Shown: positions 1 to 9,604, counted from the stretch's first letter. The stretch is DNA of 64,000 nucleotides from JAUUZQ01 sp964538375 (GCA_964538375.1 CAZIFQ010000008.1:48289-112288); one strand, 5' to 3'. The notes: generated from the letters alone by a model not told the origin. A program made the numbers and translations.

Positions 1-1290
1 CAGCAGATCCAGTACATTTTCAGAATCTCTTGATGAAAGTCCTGAAGTGGGCTCATCAAGATACAATACTGATGGCTCCCTGATTAATTCAAGGGCTATA
101 TTCAAGCGCTTTCTCTGTCCCCCGGAGATGGTTTTATTCATCACAGAACCAACTTTCAGGTCTTTTTTCTCTAAGAGACCAAGACTGCTCAGTGTTTGCT
201 CTACCTTCCCGGTGATCTCCTTCTCTGAGAGATTGCGAAAACAGAACTTGGCATTGTAGTAGAGGTTATCAAAAACCGAAAGTTCTTCAATGAGCAGGTC
301 ATCCTGTGGCACGTAGCCAATTACTCCTCTCAGGCGACCATCATCATTGGTAATATCAATTTCATTGATCTTGATGCTCCCTTCAGAGGGCTGGTAGATG
401 CCTGATAGAACATTAAGCAATGTCGTTTTCCCGGATCCGCTGGATCCCATTATGCCAATGAGATTGCCCTGCTCAGTGGCGAAAGAAATATTTTGAAGTC
501 CCTTTACATTGCCCGGAAAGGTATAGTGAATGTTTTCCGCCTCCAGTGATAAGTGTGCAGAACTGCTGTCTGCCAGAAATTGTGTGGTAATATCACTGTA
601 GTAGATGGGCAAGCCGACAGGTAGCCGAATACTGCTTCCATTTGCGAGGAGATAAATGACCGCTGCATTTATGGGTCGTCCATTTAGCAGGATATTCATC
701 GTTCCTCCATATCTCATGAAGTATAGCTCAACAGATGGAATTCGAAGCACAAAAATTTCTTTATCAATAGCGCTTGCCTCGAGGTAATTGTCTTCCGCTT
801 TTTTGACTGGGTCTTTGTATATTACAAGTGTATTGTCATCACGAATCGACTCCTGGTCTGTTGCAGTAACAAAAGTTATAATGCTTTTGTACTCTTCCTT
901 ACTGATTTTGAATACATCAGCAAGTGTATTGACAATTCCCAGGCGTTGGTCGGTAAGGTGATATTCCGTATTAATGAGCTCGAGGGCTCTAACAAGGACA
1001 ACGATTTTCTGTCTCTGGTTGAGGGTTTTGTTTATTTTTTTCCCAATGTGAAGAATTTTGACAGAGTCAAGTACCGAGGTAAGTTTCTTTTTGGCTTTTT
1101 CGGGATCAGGTGCTTTTTGTTCAGTGGCCGTTTTGAGGAACAGGTTAAAATATTCTTCTGCTGATTCAACGCCGATTTGCTGAATAAGAAATCGTTGGAC
1201 ATATTCCTTCTCCTGCTCCGTTAATCCGCCATCTTGCTTGATAATGATGGCAAACAGCTCCATCAATGCCTTTAGGATCTCTTCACTCAT
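1..1290 (-). CDS. ABC transporter ATP-binding protein with TerB-like N-terminal domain (partial, C-terminus off window)
   Basis: I translated the minus strand from ATG at 1290; 430 codons stay open to the window edge, so the C-terminal part is missing. Residues about 1-140 are helical and acidic and resemble the TerB/DjlA-type fold (for example QDGGLTEQEKEYVQRF near the start). A beta-rich stretch of about 110 residues follows, perhaps a degenerate FHA-like domain. The ATPase domain begins near residue 255, with Walker A GSSGSGKTT, a Q-loop VPQDD, signature SGGQRKRL and Walker B VLYLDEPTSGL. SGGQRKRLNIALELI and DEPTSGL are typical of the ABCG/White (ABC-2) type, in which a membrane domain often follows in the same chain. 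It begins 12 nt after the SiaC-like gene and is probably co-transcribed with it, which suggests the Sia switch controls or senses this transporter (inference). The substrate is unknown. Confidence 0.85.
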   Translation of the reverse strand, partial: MSEEILKALMELFAIIIKQDGGLTEQEKEYVQRFLIQQIGVESAEEYFNLFLKTATEQKAPDPEKAKKKLTSVLDSVKILHIGKKINKTLNQRQKIVVLVRALELINTEYHLTDQRLGIVNTLADVFKISKEEYKSIITFVTATDQESIRDDNTLVIYKDPVKKAEDNYLEASAIDKEIFVLRIPSVELYFMRYGGTMNILLNGRPINAAVIYLLANGSSIRLPVGLPIYYSDITTQFLADSSSAHLSLEAENIHYTFPGNVKGLQNISFATEQGNLIGIMGSSGSGKTTLLNVLSGIYQPSEGSIKINEIDITNDDGRLRGVIGYVPQDDLLIEELSVFDNLYYNAKFCFRNLSEKEITGKVEQTLSSLGLLEKKDLKVGSVMNKTISGGQRKRLNIALELIREPSVLYLDEPTSGLSSRDSENVLDLL

Positions 1291-1302
1291 CTATTTTATA
1301 GC

Positions 1303-1683
1303 TTACATATCGTACACCAGGTATTCAAAATCTACTTCAACCATGTCTGCATATTCCTCTCCTGCTTCCTGCATGTCTTCATCTTTTGAAAGAGAATGCC
1401 ATTTTACCAGGACATCTTTTCCTTCTTCTTTGATCTCTTCAAGAACCAACAATACATCGAGGATCATTTTTGAAGAGGCAGTATTGAAATAGACCAGTTT
1501 GAAATCGAAGATGGTCTTATCCAGGGGTGCTTCCTTGTACTCCTCCAGCCAGTCTAATATGGGCTGATAAAAGAATACCACATCTTCAGGGAGCGATTTC
1601 CCGGAGATCTCAAATTTGTTATTGCTTTTGTCAAGTAAAACAGATGGACAATCATCAGTTGGGTCAATTCTTAAAGCTTCCAT
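1303..1683 (-). CDS. siaC: SiaC-family regulatory phosphoprotein (DUF1987)
   Basis: A 126-residue protein matching the DUF1987/SiaC family, small proteins that are phosphorylated by SiaB and dephosphorylated by the PP2C-type phosphatase SiaA. The conserved block YFNTASSKMILDVL is visible. Its Thr68 sits where the Pseudomonas SiaC phosphothreonine is expected, so the switch residue appears intact. It lies 6 nt downstream of the SiaB-like gene and 12 nt upstream of the ABC ATPase. In Pseudomonas unphosphorylated SiaC activates the diguanylate cyclase SiaD. No GGDEF protein is present here, so the output partner is probably different; the adjacent ABC protein is the obvious candidate (inference). 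Confidence 0.88.
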   Translation of the reverse strand: MEALRIDPTDDCPSVLLDKSNNKFEISGKSLPEDVVFFYQPILDWLEEYKEAPLDKTIFDFKLVYFNTASSKMILDVLLVLEEIKEEGKDVLVKWHSLSKDEDMQEAGEEYADMVEVDFEYLVYDM

Positions 1684-1689
1684 GATACT

Positions 1690-2253
1690 TTATCTTGAAA
1701 TAATTACTTTGAAAATAAAAAAGGAGTTCTCTTCATCGTGATCCACAAATTTGAATTCCAGCGCGTTTCCTGTTTTTCTGCGGATATCAATAAATCCAAG
1801 TCCCGCACCACCTTTTGAACTTATTTTTCCTTCAGTAAGATGACTCTTATACAGGTTGTTTAATTCTTGTTCACTAAGAGGGTTGATTGTATTAAGGAAT
1901 TTTTTCAGGTCAGTCACCAGTGTGTTTTTTGTAAGGTTCACCGTTGTGACCGTATAGTCGTCTTCTTGCTTTGTAACCAGCATTGCTCCCCTGCCGGGAT
2001 ACTCTGTTTCATCGTTATTGAATGCTTCTGCATGCCGGTTAATATTCTGCAAACACTCTACCATGATGTGGTAAACTTTACGTTGGACCGCTTCACCTTC
2101 ATCTTCATCATCCAATCTTTCTTCTACTACTGATGTTAAGGTTTTCATCACCTGGTGCGTAACATTTCCTTCATAGGCAATAATGATTTGGCTCGCAAGC
2201 AACTGGCTGTATGGCTTATGGATCAGTTCCAGGTATCCTTTTGTGTCTTTCAT
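1690..2253 (-). CDS. siaB: SiaB-family protein kinase (DUF6272)
   Basis: A 187-residue GHKL-fold protein of the SiaB family. The N-box-like helix HIMVECLQNINRHAEAF and the glycine-rich block SSKGGAGLGFIDIRRKTG match the nucleotide-binding features of this group of anti-sigma-type Ser/Thr kinases. SiaB phosphorylates SiaC, and the siaC-like gene follows after 6 nt. A gap of about 140 nt separates it from the upstream SpoIIE-type phosphatase gene and may carry a promoter, although no clear -7/-33 pair was identified there. Kinase, phosphatase and substrate together form a complete partner-switch module. No membrane segment is visible, so it is expected to be cytoplasmic. Confidence 0.85.
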   Translation of the reverse strand: MKDTKGYLELIHKPYSQLLASQIIIAYEGNVTHQVMKTLTSVVEERLDDEDEGEAVQRKVYHIMVECLQNINRHAEAFNNDETEYPGRGAMLVTKQEDDYTVTTVNLTKNTLVTDLKKFLNTINPLSEQELNNLYKSHLTEGKISSKGGAGLGFIDIRRKTGNALEFKFVDHDEENSFFIFKVIISR

Positions 2254-2396
2254 AACTTGACGAATTGTTAACTCTACTTCGTTTTTAAGACAGTTTGATG
2301 AAAAATCATCTATTCCTGACGGTATCTAAAGATAAGGAATATCACTGTAATAGAGGGTATTTTTATGCTAAAAATGTTATCGCGCAGTTTATAAAA

Positions 2397-5009
2397 TTAA
2401 AATTCAATACCGATAAGAAGCACATCGTCAAGCTGCCTTTCCTCACCTAACCAGGTGGTAAAATCGTATTCAAAAAACTTGTGAAACTGACGAATAGTAA
2501 ACCCGGGATTGTTCAGAAGGGTTTCTCTCACCCTGGACGGACTGTATTTATTGCCATCAGGGCCTCCCATTTGATCAGTTAATCCGTCTGAGAAGAAGAA
2601 TATTTTATCTCCTTTTCTGTACTCGAACTCATGGGTAATGAAATCTTCCTCTTTCTTTTTTGGGTGTCTCAGTCCGCCTATAGCTTTCCGATCTCCTTTG
2701 AAGACTGTTATTTCTCCTTCCCTTAATATATACAGGGGTCGGTGTGCCCCGGAAAACTCAATTTTATTGTCCTTCTTAAATACTTTAACCAGGGCGAGGT
2801 CCATTCCATCCCTTGCGTCCGGATTTTTCTGATCTTGTTTCAGGGTTTTTCTGACCTCACTGTTTAAGTTGTCGCAAATCTGGCCGGCCGACATATAAGG
2901 GTGCAGTGCTGTTATATTGTTGAGGAGAAAGAAGCCAATAAAGGAAAGCAATGCGCCCGGAACACCATGTCCTGTGCAGTCGATTGCCGAGATAAACCAT
3001 GCATCTTCTGTCTCGTACATCCACGGAAAGTCACCGGAAATGATATCCCTTGGTTTATAGTAAACAAAACTTTTAGGGAATGCTTTTTGTATCTGTTCAA
3101 TTTCCGGCAGTATGGATGATTGTATTCTCTCGGCATAGTTAATGCTGTCTTGAATCTTTCGATTGGTGATTTTTATTTCTTGCTCGATACGTTTTGCTTC
3201 GGTAATATCGTGTCCCACAAATAGAACTGTCTCCAGATCACCTTCATCAAATTCCGGTATAACATCGAAGTTAATGATGCGTTCACTTGCTTTATCACCA
3301 AGGTGCACAGGAATACTCTCTGTTCTGTTTAGTTTCCTTGGTTTTTCTGTTACCTGGTGCAGAGAACTGAGTATTATTTCAGACAATGTTTCCGGGAAGG
3401 GAACATCATGTATTGGCTTATTCAGGAGTGCAGCAGGTGAAATGCCGGAATAGTCTTCTACAATTGGATTGGCATAATGGATTGTTCCCGTGTTGCTGAT
3501 TCGAAGGATCATATCCAGGGAATTCTCAGAAAGAGATTGCATCCGGGTCTTGAGCCGCTGTTCTTTTTCAACTTTACGGGATTCGGTAATATCCCTCGTA
3601 TTAAATATAAATCCGTTAATAGATGGGTCAGACATCCTGTTGCGAATGGTAGAGCGGAGGTAGAGCCGCTTGCCATCTTTTTTTACAAAGGTATATTCAA
3701 TCTCCATAACCTGGTCGACATGAACCATTAGATTATCGAATGCTTTGCGGATTTCATTGCTTCCTGATTGGTCTACTCTTTCGAAATCCTTACCCCCGAT
3801 CATCTCCTTTACAGTATAGCCAAGAATATGATCTACTGAAGGACTAATATATTTTAATTTGAAGTTTTCGTCGTAAATAGATATTATTTCAGAAGCATTT
3901 TCCAGCAACCAATGCAAACGATTTTGCGCATTATTTGCTTCTTCAATTTTTGCTTTTAACTGAATGTTGGCTTTCTGAAGTTCATCCTGGGTGGCCCTCA
4001 TTTCTTCAGCATTCTCGTTCAGGATTTGCTCATTGTTTTGTAGTTCCGCAGTCATTTTCCGGGATTCCTCCAATAGAAATCTTGTTCTTTCGTTTACCCT
4101 CAGATTGTAGAATGTACGTGCGATTATTTCACCCAGTTCAAGAAGAAACTGTATGGTAAGTTTTGGTATCCTGTGTTCAAAAAAAGCAAATTCAATAACA
4201 CCCTGCAACTGTTCATTGGTAATCAATGGTACGAGTAAAACACATTTTGGCTTTTGATCTCCCAGTATTCCGGAAGTAATTGTAACATAATCATCGGGTA
4301 TCTCAGTTCTATAGATATAATCCATTTCATAGGCGCATTGACCAACCAGCCCCTCACCTAATTTAAAAGTCTGCTTAATGAATTTTTGCCTGTTATATGC
4401 CAGTAGGGAGATATTTTCCAATTGCTTGTTTTCTTCATCATAGAGGTACATTGCACCCTGCACTGCATTGATATACTTACTGAGATTTTTCAGGATCTGG
4501 TAAGCCAGTTCATCTATTTGATCGTTTACCCTCAATATCCGGGATATCATATCTTTACCATCTGTAATCCAGGTAATTTCGCGTTCTTTCCTTCTGTTTG
4601 ATTTGCTATTCAGCTGAATAAGTTTCAATGACTGGCCAAGCTCAGATGAGAGTAGTTTTTCTGAGGCAGGATGATTATCCCCTTCGGCAAGCGATTTTGC
4701 AAATTCAGTATTTTGGTCAAGAATTTCCTGGGTGGCTGCTTTTTCTTCCTTATAGTCATTAATCTCTTTATCGAATTGCTTCTTTGCTTGAGAGAGAATC
4801 ATATAGATATAGAGCGGTAAACCATCAAAAAAGATGATTGCAGGATTGTTTTTATGTGCGATTACCCAGTTTGAAAGTGAGAAATCCAGATTTGGATCAA
4901 TCGCGAGTGTAATCCATGTTATAAGAACGATGGCCATTCCTACCAGGGTGAATAGCCAGATATTCCTGGTATTTAGTATTTGATTATATTTTTTCCCTGT
5001 TTCACTCAT
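2397..5009 (-). CDS. Membrane GAF-PAS-PAS sensor with SpoIIE/PP2C-type phosphatase domain (SiaA-like)
   Basis: An 870-residue protein. Hydrophobic segments near residues 13-35 and 54-72 anchor it in the inner membrane. A GAF domain follows at about 150-310, a coiled coil at about 310-365, PAS domains at about 365-485 and 490-605 (the first with a PAC-like segment ending FNTRDITESRK), and a SpoIIE-type phosphatase at about 650-870. The metal-binding aspartates are visible in IISGDFPW, AIDCTGHGVPGA, FFSDGLTDQ and the C-terminal LDDVLLIGIEF, so the phosphatase should be active. By analogy with SiaA it would dephosphorylate the SiaC-like protein encoded downstream (inference). Its start overlaps the end of the upstream GAF-protein gene by 4 nt (ATGA), indicating translational coupling. 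Confidence 0.88.
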   Translation of the reverse strand: MSETGKKYNQILNTRNIWLFTLVGMAIVLITWITLAIDPNLDFSLSNWVIAHKNNPAIIFFDGLPLYIYMILSQAKKQFDKEINDYKEEKAATQEILDQNTEFAKSLAEGDNHPASEKLLSSELGQSLKLIQLNSKSNRRKEREITWITDGKDMISRILRVNDQIDELAYQILKNLSKYINAVQGAMYLYDEENKQLENISLLAYNRQKFIKQTFKLGEGLVGQCAYEMDYIYRTEIPDDYVTITSGILGDQKPKCVLLVPLITNEQLQGVIEFAFFEHRIPKLTIQFLLELGEIIARTFYNLRVNERTRFLLEESRKMTAELQNNEQILNENAEEMRATQDELQKANIQLKAKIEEANNAQNRLHWLLENASEIISIYDENFKLKYISPSVDHILGYTVKEMIGGKDFERVDQSGSNEIRKAFDNLMVHVDQVMEIEYTFVKKDGKRLYLRSTIRNRMSDPSINGFIFNTRDITESRKVEKEQRLKTRMQSLSENSLDMILRISNTGTIHYANPIVEDYSGISPAALLNKPIHDVPFPETLSEIILSSLHQVTEKPRKLNRTESIPVHLGDKASERIINFDVIPEFDEGDLETVLFVGHDITEAKRIEQEIKITNRKIQDSINYAERIQSSILPEIEQIQKAFPKSFVYYKPRDIISGDFPWMYETEDAWFISAIDCTGHGVPGALLSFIGFFLLNNITALHPYMSAGQICDNLNSEVRKTLKQDQKNPDARDGMDLALVKVFKKDNKIEFSGAHRPLYILREGEITVFKGDRKAIGGLRHPKKKEEDFITHEFEYRKGDKIFFFSDGLTDQMGGPDGNKYSPSRVRETLLNNPGFTIRQFHKFFEYDFTTWLGEERQLDDVLLIGIEF

Positions 5010-5785
5010 TTCTTTACGTTATCTGCTTCTCCTGTATCTGAAATTTTCGCTGATATTTCCCGGGCTACTATTTGAAAAAGATGTTCAATTTCTTCTCCTT
5101 GAAATTTGAATCCTGCACATTCAATTACTGCAATACATTTTTCTTTTACCACAATGGGTACCATGGCTATGTAAGTCGGTTTTACGTTTCCCAACCCGGA
5201 GAATACTTCAGAATAATCATCTGGTATTGTTGTATAGACAGATATTGCCTTATTGGAGGCAGTTTGTCCTGTAAGCCCCTCTCCCTCGATGAAGCTGTAT
5301 GGTTCGTGGGCATGAACAAAGGCAAAGGTTGCTACGGATTCAAATATGTTTTTTTTATTTCTAAAATAAAATACTCCAGACATGATTTCCAATTCGGTTG
5401 AGAGCATAGCCAACAATTCATTTCCCCAATCAGAAGGCGAATCTTCGGTAGATAGTCTTCGAACTATTTTTCTTGCCACCTGGTCAATATTTAAGGATTC
5501 CGATTCCGTGATGGGCTTCTTTTTTTCTCTCTTAATCTCAGGATGCTCTTTGTTTAATAATTCTTCCTCTTTGGCTAATTCTTTGCGAAGGATCTCTTTT
5601 GACGCATAGTTAAAAAGATATATTCCCGAGGCGACAACCATGAGCCAGGCCAAAGAAAGTAGCATGGCACTTGACCAACTGGATTCAATATGCTTAAAAC
5701 TTACGATGAGGCCCATAGTGGCTCCTGCAATAAGAAAGCTTACTGCAAGCCAGGAAATACTATATTTTACGATCCTAAATTTCAT
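5006..5785 (-). CDS. Two-helix membrane protein with GAF domain
   Basis: A 259-residue protein with two transmembrane helices at about 10-32 and 37-58, a charged linker, and a GAF domain at about 115-250. The GAF contains GEGLTGQTAS and IPDDYSEVFSGLGNVKPTY, closely matching the GAF domains of the SpoIIE-type protein just downstream and of the large sensor further upstream. It has no output domain of its own. It overlaps the preceding CheB gene and the following phosphatase gene by 4 nt each. It probably acts as an input or scaffold subunit for the phosphatase (inference). Confidence 0.75.
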   Translation of the reverse strand: MKFRIVKYSISWLAVSFLIAGATMGLIVSFKHIESSWSSAMLLSLAWLMVVASGIYLFNYASKEILRKELAKEEELLNKEHPEIKREKKKPITESESLNIDQVARKIVRRLSTEDSPSDWGNELLAMLSTELEIMSGVFYFRNKKNIFESVATFAFVHAHEPYSFIEGEGLTGQTASNKAISVYTTIPDDYSEVFSGLGNVKPTYIAMVPIVVKEKCIAVIECAGFKFQGEEIEHLFQIVAREISAKISDTGEADNVKK

Positions 5786-6348
5786 TTTCTCTGGGCTAAA
5801 TTTCCAATAAAATTAATGATTTTATCAGCATTGTAGATATAATCCGGATTATAGGAGTGAATTGCGGCCTCGGGCATGGATGAAATTTCTGCTTCATCGG
5901 GATCCTGAACGATGGTTGTTCCCCCAGAATTATGTATAGCTATCATTCCTTCTGCCCCATCAGAATTGGCTCCCGAAATCAAGATTCCCAGCAGTCTTTC
6001 ATTATATACTCCAGCGGCAGATTTCATCATAATATCAATGGAGGGACGAGAGTGATTAATGGGTTTGCTTGTAGAAAGAGTGAAAAAATTGCCTTGTTCA
6101 ATGAGTAGATGATAATTGGCTGGTGCAATATAAACGTTTCCCGGTTCGATTGGATCCTTATCACAGGGTTCACAAATCTTTATCCTGCTGTTACTGGACA
6201 GTGCACTGATAATCCCGATTTTCACAGTTCTTAAACGATGGGCGCAAACAATAATGGGAATAGGATAATCTGCAGGCAAAGAATCAATGACCTTGCATAA
6301 GATCTTAAAACTACCGGCCGAACCTCCTATGATAATTGCTCCATACAT
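5782..6348 (-). CDS. cheB: CheB-type methylesterase domain protein, no receiver domain
   Basis: A 188-residue protein consisting only of a CheB methylesterase domain. The catalytic triad is present: Ser10 in GGSAGS, His37 in CAHRLR and Asp130 in SGANSDGAEG. CheB normally demethylates glutamate methyl esters on chemoreceptors and carries an N-terminal receiver domain. Here that domain is absent, so activity cannot be controlled by CheA phosphorylation. The neighbours are two CheR-like proteins and GAF/PAS sensors, but no chemoreceptor. The methylated target is therefore probably one of the sensors encoded here (inference). The start ATG follows the upstream CheR-like gene by 4 nt. Confidence 0.88.
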   Translation of the reverse strand: MYGAIIIGGSAGSFKILCKVIDSLPADYPIPIIVCAHRLRTVKIGIISALSSNSRIKICEPCDKDPIEPGNVYIAPANYHLLIEQGNFFTLSTSKPINHSRPSIDIMMKSAAGVYNERLLGILISGANSDGAEGMIAIHNSGGTTIVQDPDEAEISSMPEAAIHSYNPDYIYNADKIINFIGNLAQRK

Positions 6349-6352
6349 ATTT

Positions 6353-7186
6353 TCAAATTATACGGTATATTTTTTCTTCATCATGCACCGGCTGAACCTT
6401 TAAAAGTAATTCTTCATCTAAAATATTCTCTTTATATCCCAGTACCAAATATCCGCCTTCACTAATTGAGTCGATCAAATTCTTCAGGACCACTAGACGA
6501 GCTTCAGGAGTAAAGTAAATCAGCCGGTTTTTATAGATTATCAAATCTACTGTATCTTTTCTTTTTTCAGGGATTAAACCCTGCAGGCCAAATTCTATAT
6601 TTTTTCTGATTTCTTTTTTTCTTACAATAATCTTCTCAATGATATCAATATAATTCTCAAGGTCAACTTTCCCTCCGGAATCAGTATAGTTCTGCTTGCT
6701 TATTTCCAATTTACTTCCTTTGAATAAGCCCCTGCTGGCTTCATTTAATCGTTCCTGGCTGACGGAGGTGGCTAATATCTTAGTTTTCTCCCTGAATTTT
6801 GCTTCAATGGCTAGAATAACAAAGGAGTAAAGTTCCTCTCCGGCAGAACATGAAGGGAACCAGATTGTGGGGTTCTCTTCCGATTTTATAAGTTCGGGAA
6901 GTATGCTTGTTTGAAGAAAGCGCCATACTTCCGGATTGCGAAACATTTCAGAATCCGGAACATCAATCCAGCGCAAGAGATCATTAAATACATCCGGATA
7001 TTCTGTTAATCTGCTGATAAGTACATCTGGAAATTTTATTCCCTTTTCGTTGATATATAAACTCAATAATAATTGAAGATTGGCAGGAGAAAGAACGCTT
7101 AGGTCATAAGAGAAGAGTTTCCTGACAGATATAACGATGTTCCTGGTTTCGGCCAGGGTAATATGTGGATGATAATCAACCTTCAT
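6353..7186 (-). CDS. Divergent CheR-like methyltransferase, probably impaired
   Basis: A 277-residue protein collinear with CheR but with altered motifs. The N-terminal block reads DVPDSEMFRNPEVW where the canonical paralogue at 9605-10447 has NTTELFRDPAVW. The SAM motif reads PSCSAGEELYS, the post-I acidic motif ATSVS replaces ASDIN, and the late motif IIYKNRLIYFT replaces IICRNVIIYF, losing the conserved Cys-Arg. SAM binding or catalysis may be lost, leaving a regulatory or binding role (inference). It overlaps the end of the upstream sensor gene by 11 nt. Its full length and intact frame argue against a decaying pseudogene. Confidence 0.8.
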   Translation of the reverse strand: MKVDYHPHITLAETRNIVISVRKLFSYDLSVLSPANLQLLLSLYINEKGIKFPDVLISRLTEYPDVFNDLLRWIDVPDSEMFRNPEVWRFLQTSILPELIKSEENPTIWFPSCSAGEELYSFVILAIEAKFREKTKILATSVSQERLNEASRGLFKGSKLEISKQNYTDSGGKVDLENYIDIIEKIIVRKKEIRKNIEFGLQGLIPEKRKDTVDLIIYKNRLIYFTPEARLVVLKNLIDSISEGGYLVLGYKENILDEELLLKVQPVHDEEKIYRII

Positions 7187-9536
7187 ACTTCTGAAGTTCT
7201 TCTCTTAAGCGGTCAACTTCTTTGTTAGCTTCTTCCAGAAGTGAGTATTTTAAACGCTTTTCGGTTATATCAAGAGCAAGGAAGTATATTTTATAAATTA
7301 CACCGCTTTCATCTTTTACAGGCGAGAAGGTGGACATGAGCCAGGCCTCTTCCCCGGTTGGTTTTGTTCGTCGAATAGCTCCTTCATATATTTTGTCTTT
7401 AAGAACCTCGATCCATATTTTTTCGAATTGTTCCTTTTCAATATCCTTCAGGAAGAGACGGTAATTTCTTCCCAGCAATTCTTTCCTGTTAAAACCGCTT
7501 ATCTCTGCATAATTGTTATTCAGGTCGAGAATAATACCATCCTGATCCAGCTCACACTTAATAATCGAACTATTGACAGCTTCATTCAGCCCTTCCATTT
7601 CAAGACTCTTCCTGGTTATTTCTGCAGCTTGTTTCTCCAGGTTATCCTGCTGATGTTTAGATTGAGTGATGTCTACCGCAATATTCAGGATCTTAAAAAC
7701 TTTTCCCTGGTCATTGTATATAGGAGTATACGTTTGTTGTAGCCAGACTATTTTTCCACTGTATAACTTAAACTGCTCCTGGGTAGAGATGATTTCACCA
7801 TTCCGCAGGGTGTCCCAGAACGATTTGTACTCTTTAGAATATTTATCAATCATGGCAAATTCATGGTGATTTTTACCAAGTATTTGTTCCTTTGGAGACT
7901 CAAGCAAAAAAAGGAATTTATCATTGACTTTGAAGAACCTGCCATTCATATCGAATTCAGCCACAAGAGATGATTCATTCATAGCATTCAAAATTCCAGT
8001 GATTTCTGATTCTTTTTTACGGGATTCCTCCTGTGCTTTCTCGAGCTCCTTCACATTAATCTTCATTTCATCTTCCTGGTGCAGGAGCTGTTCGGCCTGT
8101 TTTTGGGATTGCTTCAAAAGTGCCGCAGTTTTTTCATTGGTTTTAACTCCTGCAAGGGTTGATGCAATACTTTCAGCAAGTTCATCAACGAATTCCAACT
8201 CAAACTCCTGAAGTTCTCTGAAAGATGCCAGTTCAAGAATTCCAAAAATTTCTTCTTCGATTTTCATTGGAACGAGAAGCACATATCGAGGTTTGGTCTG
8301 TCCAACACCAGAGATTACATCTGCGTAATCCTCAGGTACTTCATCGATGTAGATCTTTTCTTTTTCGAGGGCGCATGTTCCCGGAAGACCTTCACCAAAT
8401 TTGAATGTTTTCTTTAAATATTTTCTTCTGTCATATGCATATGAAGCAAGCGACTCAAGAATCTGCTCTTCATCTTCCATGGTTGAGGTTAGAAACAGTG
8501 TTCCCATTTCAATCTTCAGATAAGTAACAAGTTTTTGGATAATATTAAATGATAATTCAAGAACATTTTCTCTTTCCGATCTGAGAATTTCAGCAAATTG
8601 AGCAATTCCGTCAGTTTTCCAGCTTCTTTTTTTCTCTTCCTCCTGCCGAATTTTTTCCTCCTGCCGAACTTTATTCAGCCGATCTGCCATTACAGTTAGT
8701 TCATGTCCAAGCACATCACTTTTATTAAGAGAAGGAGTGCTAATCTCGTCTCCTTTCCCAATAGTTTTTAAGAACAAAATTTTTGCTTCCTGCTGATCCA
8801 GGTAATTGTTTAATCCCTCTGAAATATCCTGGAACTCATCTCCTGAAAAAATATGTAGTTTGTCAGGTTTCTCTCCTGTTTCCAACTTTTTCGTGAAGTT
8901 AAGAATCTTATAAAGATCCCTGTCGAAGGTATATGCATAGGCAAGGATTCCGAGGAGCATAATAAGTAAAGAGATGAATAATACAACAATGATATTCTTA
9001 GTGAACTGCTTATGATTGTGTATGCGCTGTTGGCTGATCTTTTCGTGAATTTCTTTTTTCGAAAGATAAATTTGGTCAATTACCTGATGAAAGGAACTTG
9101 CTAAGGTGATATCTGTAAGTAGGACGCTGCTGTCATTGGCAATTCGATTAACACTGGATTTTAAATTCATTGCCATGGTCTGAACATCATTGATAATGCT
9201 CACAATGGTGGTGTCATCCTCAATTAATGATAATGGCTTCAATGCTTCTAAATGTTGAACAAGCGCATCAGATGATTTGTAGAAACTATTGAGCTCTGCT
9301 GATAATTCATTTGATAAAGAGTCTACTGAGCTCATACAGCTCAGGTGAATTAAACTTTCATCCATCTCGGGGAGGGCAGAAAAATAGTCTTCAAAACTTA
9401 TTTCTACCTCACGATATTTTTTGATGGAATTTTCAGAATGCAGGAAATATAAGCCCGAAAAAATTCCAAAACCAATAACTACCAGCGCAAGAATGATAAA
9501 TTTTAAGCGAATGGATATGTGTCGTGAACCTTTCAT
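7176..9536 (-). CDS. Membrane sensor protein: periplasmic domain, GAF, two PAS domains, no kinase
   Basis: A 786-residue protein. A transmembrane helix at about 8-28, a helical periplasmic domain of about 145 residues, and a second helix at about 178-203 give the layout of a chemoreceptor or histidine kinase sensor. A linker, a GAF domain (about 330-460, with GEGLPGTCA and VPEDYADVISGVGQTKPRY), a coiled coil rich in Gln/Glu/Lys, and two PAS domains (about 515-640 and 660-770) follow. The chain ends in a short coiled coil without a histidine kinase, GGDEF or phosphatase domain. The long glutamate/glutamine-rich coils could be the substrate for the CheR/CheB pair in the same operon (inference). 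Confidence 0.82.
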   Translation of the reverse strand: MKGSRHISIRLKFIILALVVIGFGIFSGLYFLHSENSIKKYREVEISFEDYFSALPEMDESLIHLSCMSSVDSLSNELSAELNSFYKSSDALVQHLEALKPLSLIEDDTTIVSIINDVQTMAMNLKSSVNRIANDSSVLLTDITLASSFHQVIDQIYLSKKEIHEKISQQRIHNHKQFTKNIIVVLFISLLIMLLGILAYAYTFDRDLYKILNFTKKLETGEKPDKLHIFSGDEFQDISEGLNNYLDQQEAKILFLKTIGKGDEISTPSLNKSDVLGHELTVMADRLNKVRQEEKIRQEEEKKRSWKTDGIAQFAEILRSERENVLELSFNIIQKLVTYLKIEMGTLFLTSTMEDEEQILESLASYAYDRRKYLKKTFKFGEGLPGTCALEKEKIYIDEVPEDYADVISGVGQTKPRYVLLVPMKIEEEIFGILELASFRELQEFELEFVDELAESIASTLAGVKTNEKTAALLKQSQKQAEQLLHQEDEMKINVKELEKAQEESRKKESEITGILNAMNESSLVAEFDMNGRFFKVNDKFLFLLESPKEQILGKNHHEFAMIDKYSKEYKSFWDTLRNGEIISTQEQFKLYSGKIVWLQQTYTPIYNDQGKVFKILNIAVDITQSKHQQDNLEKQAAEITRKSLEMEGLNEAVNSSIIKCELDQDGIILDLNNNYAEISGFNRKELLGRNYRLFLKDIEKEQFEKIWIEVLKDKIYEGAIRRTKPTGEEAWLMSTFSPVKDESGVIYKIYFLALDITEKRLKYSLLEEANKEVDRLREELQKYEG

Positions 9537-9604
9537 TTATCCGATAATATTACAAATTATGCATTATTAATCAATTACACATTAAATTTTCGATTTCTGG
9601 TAAA

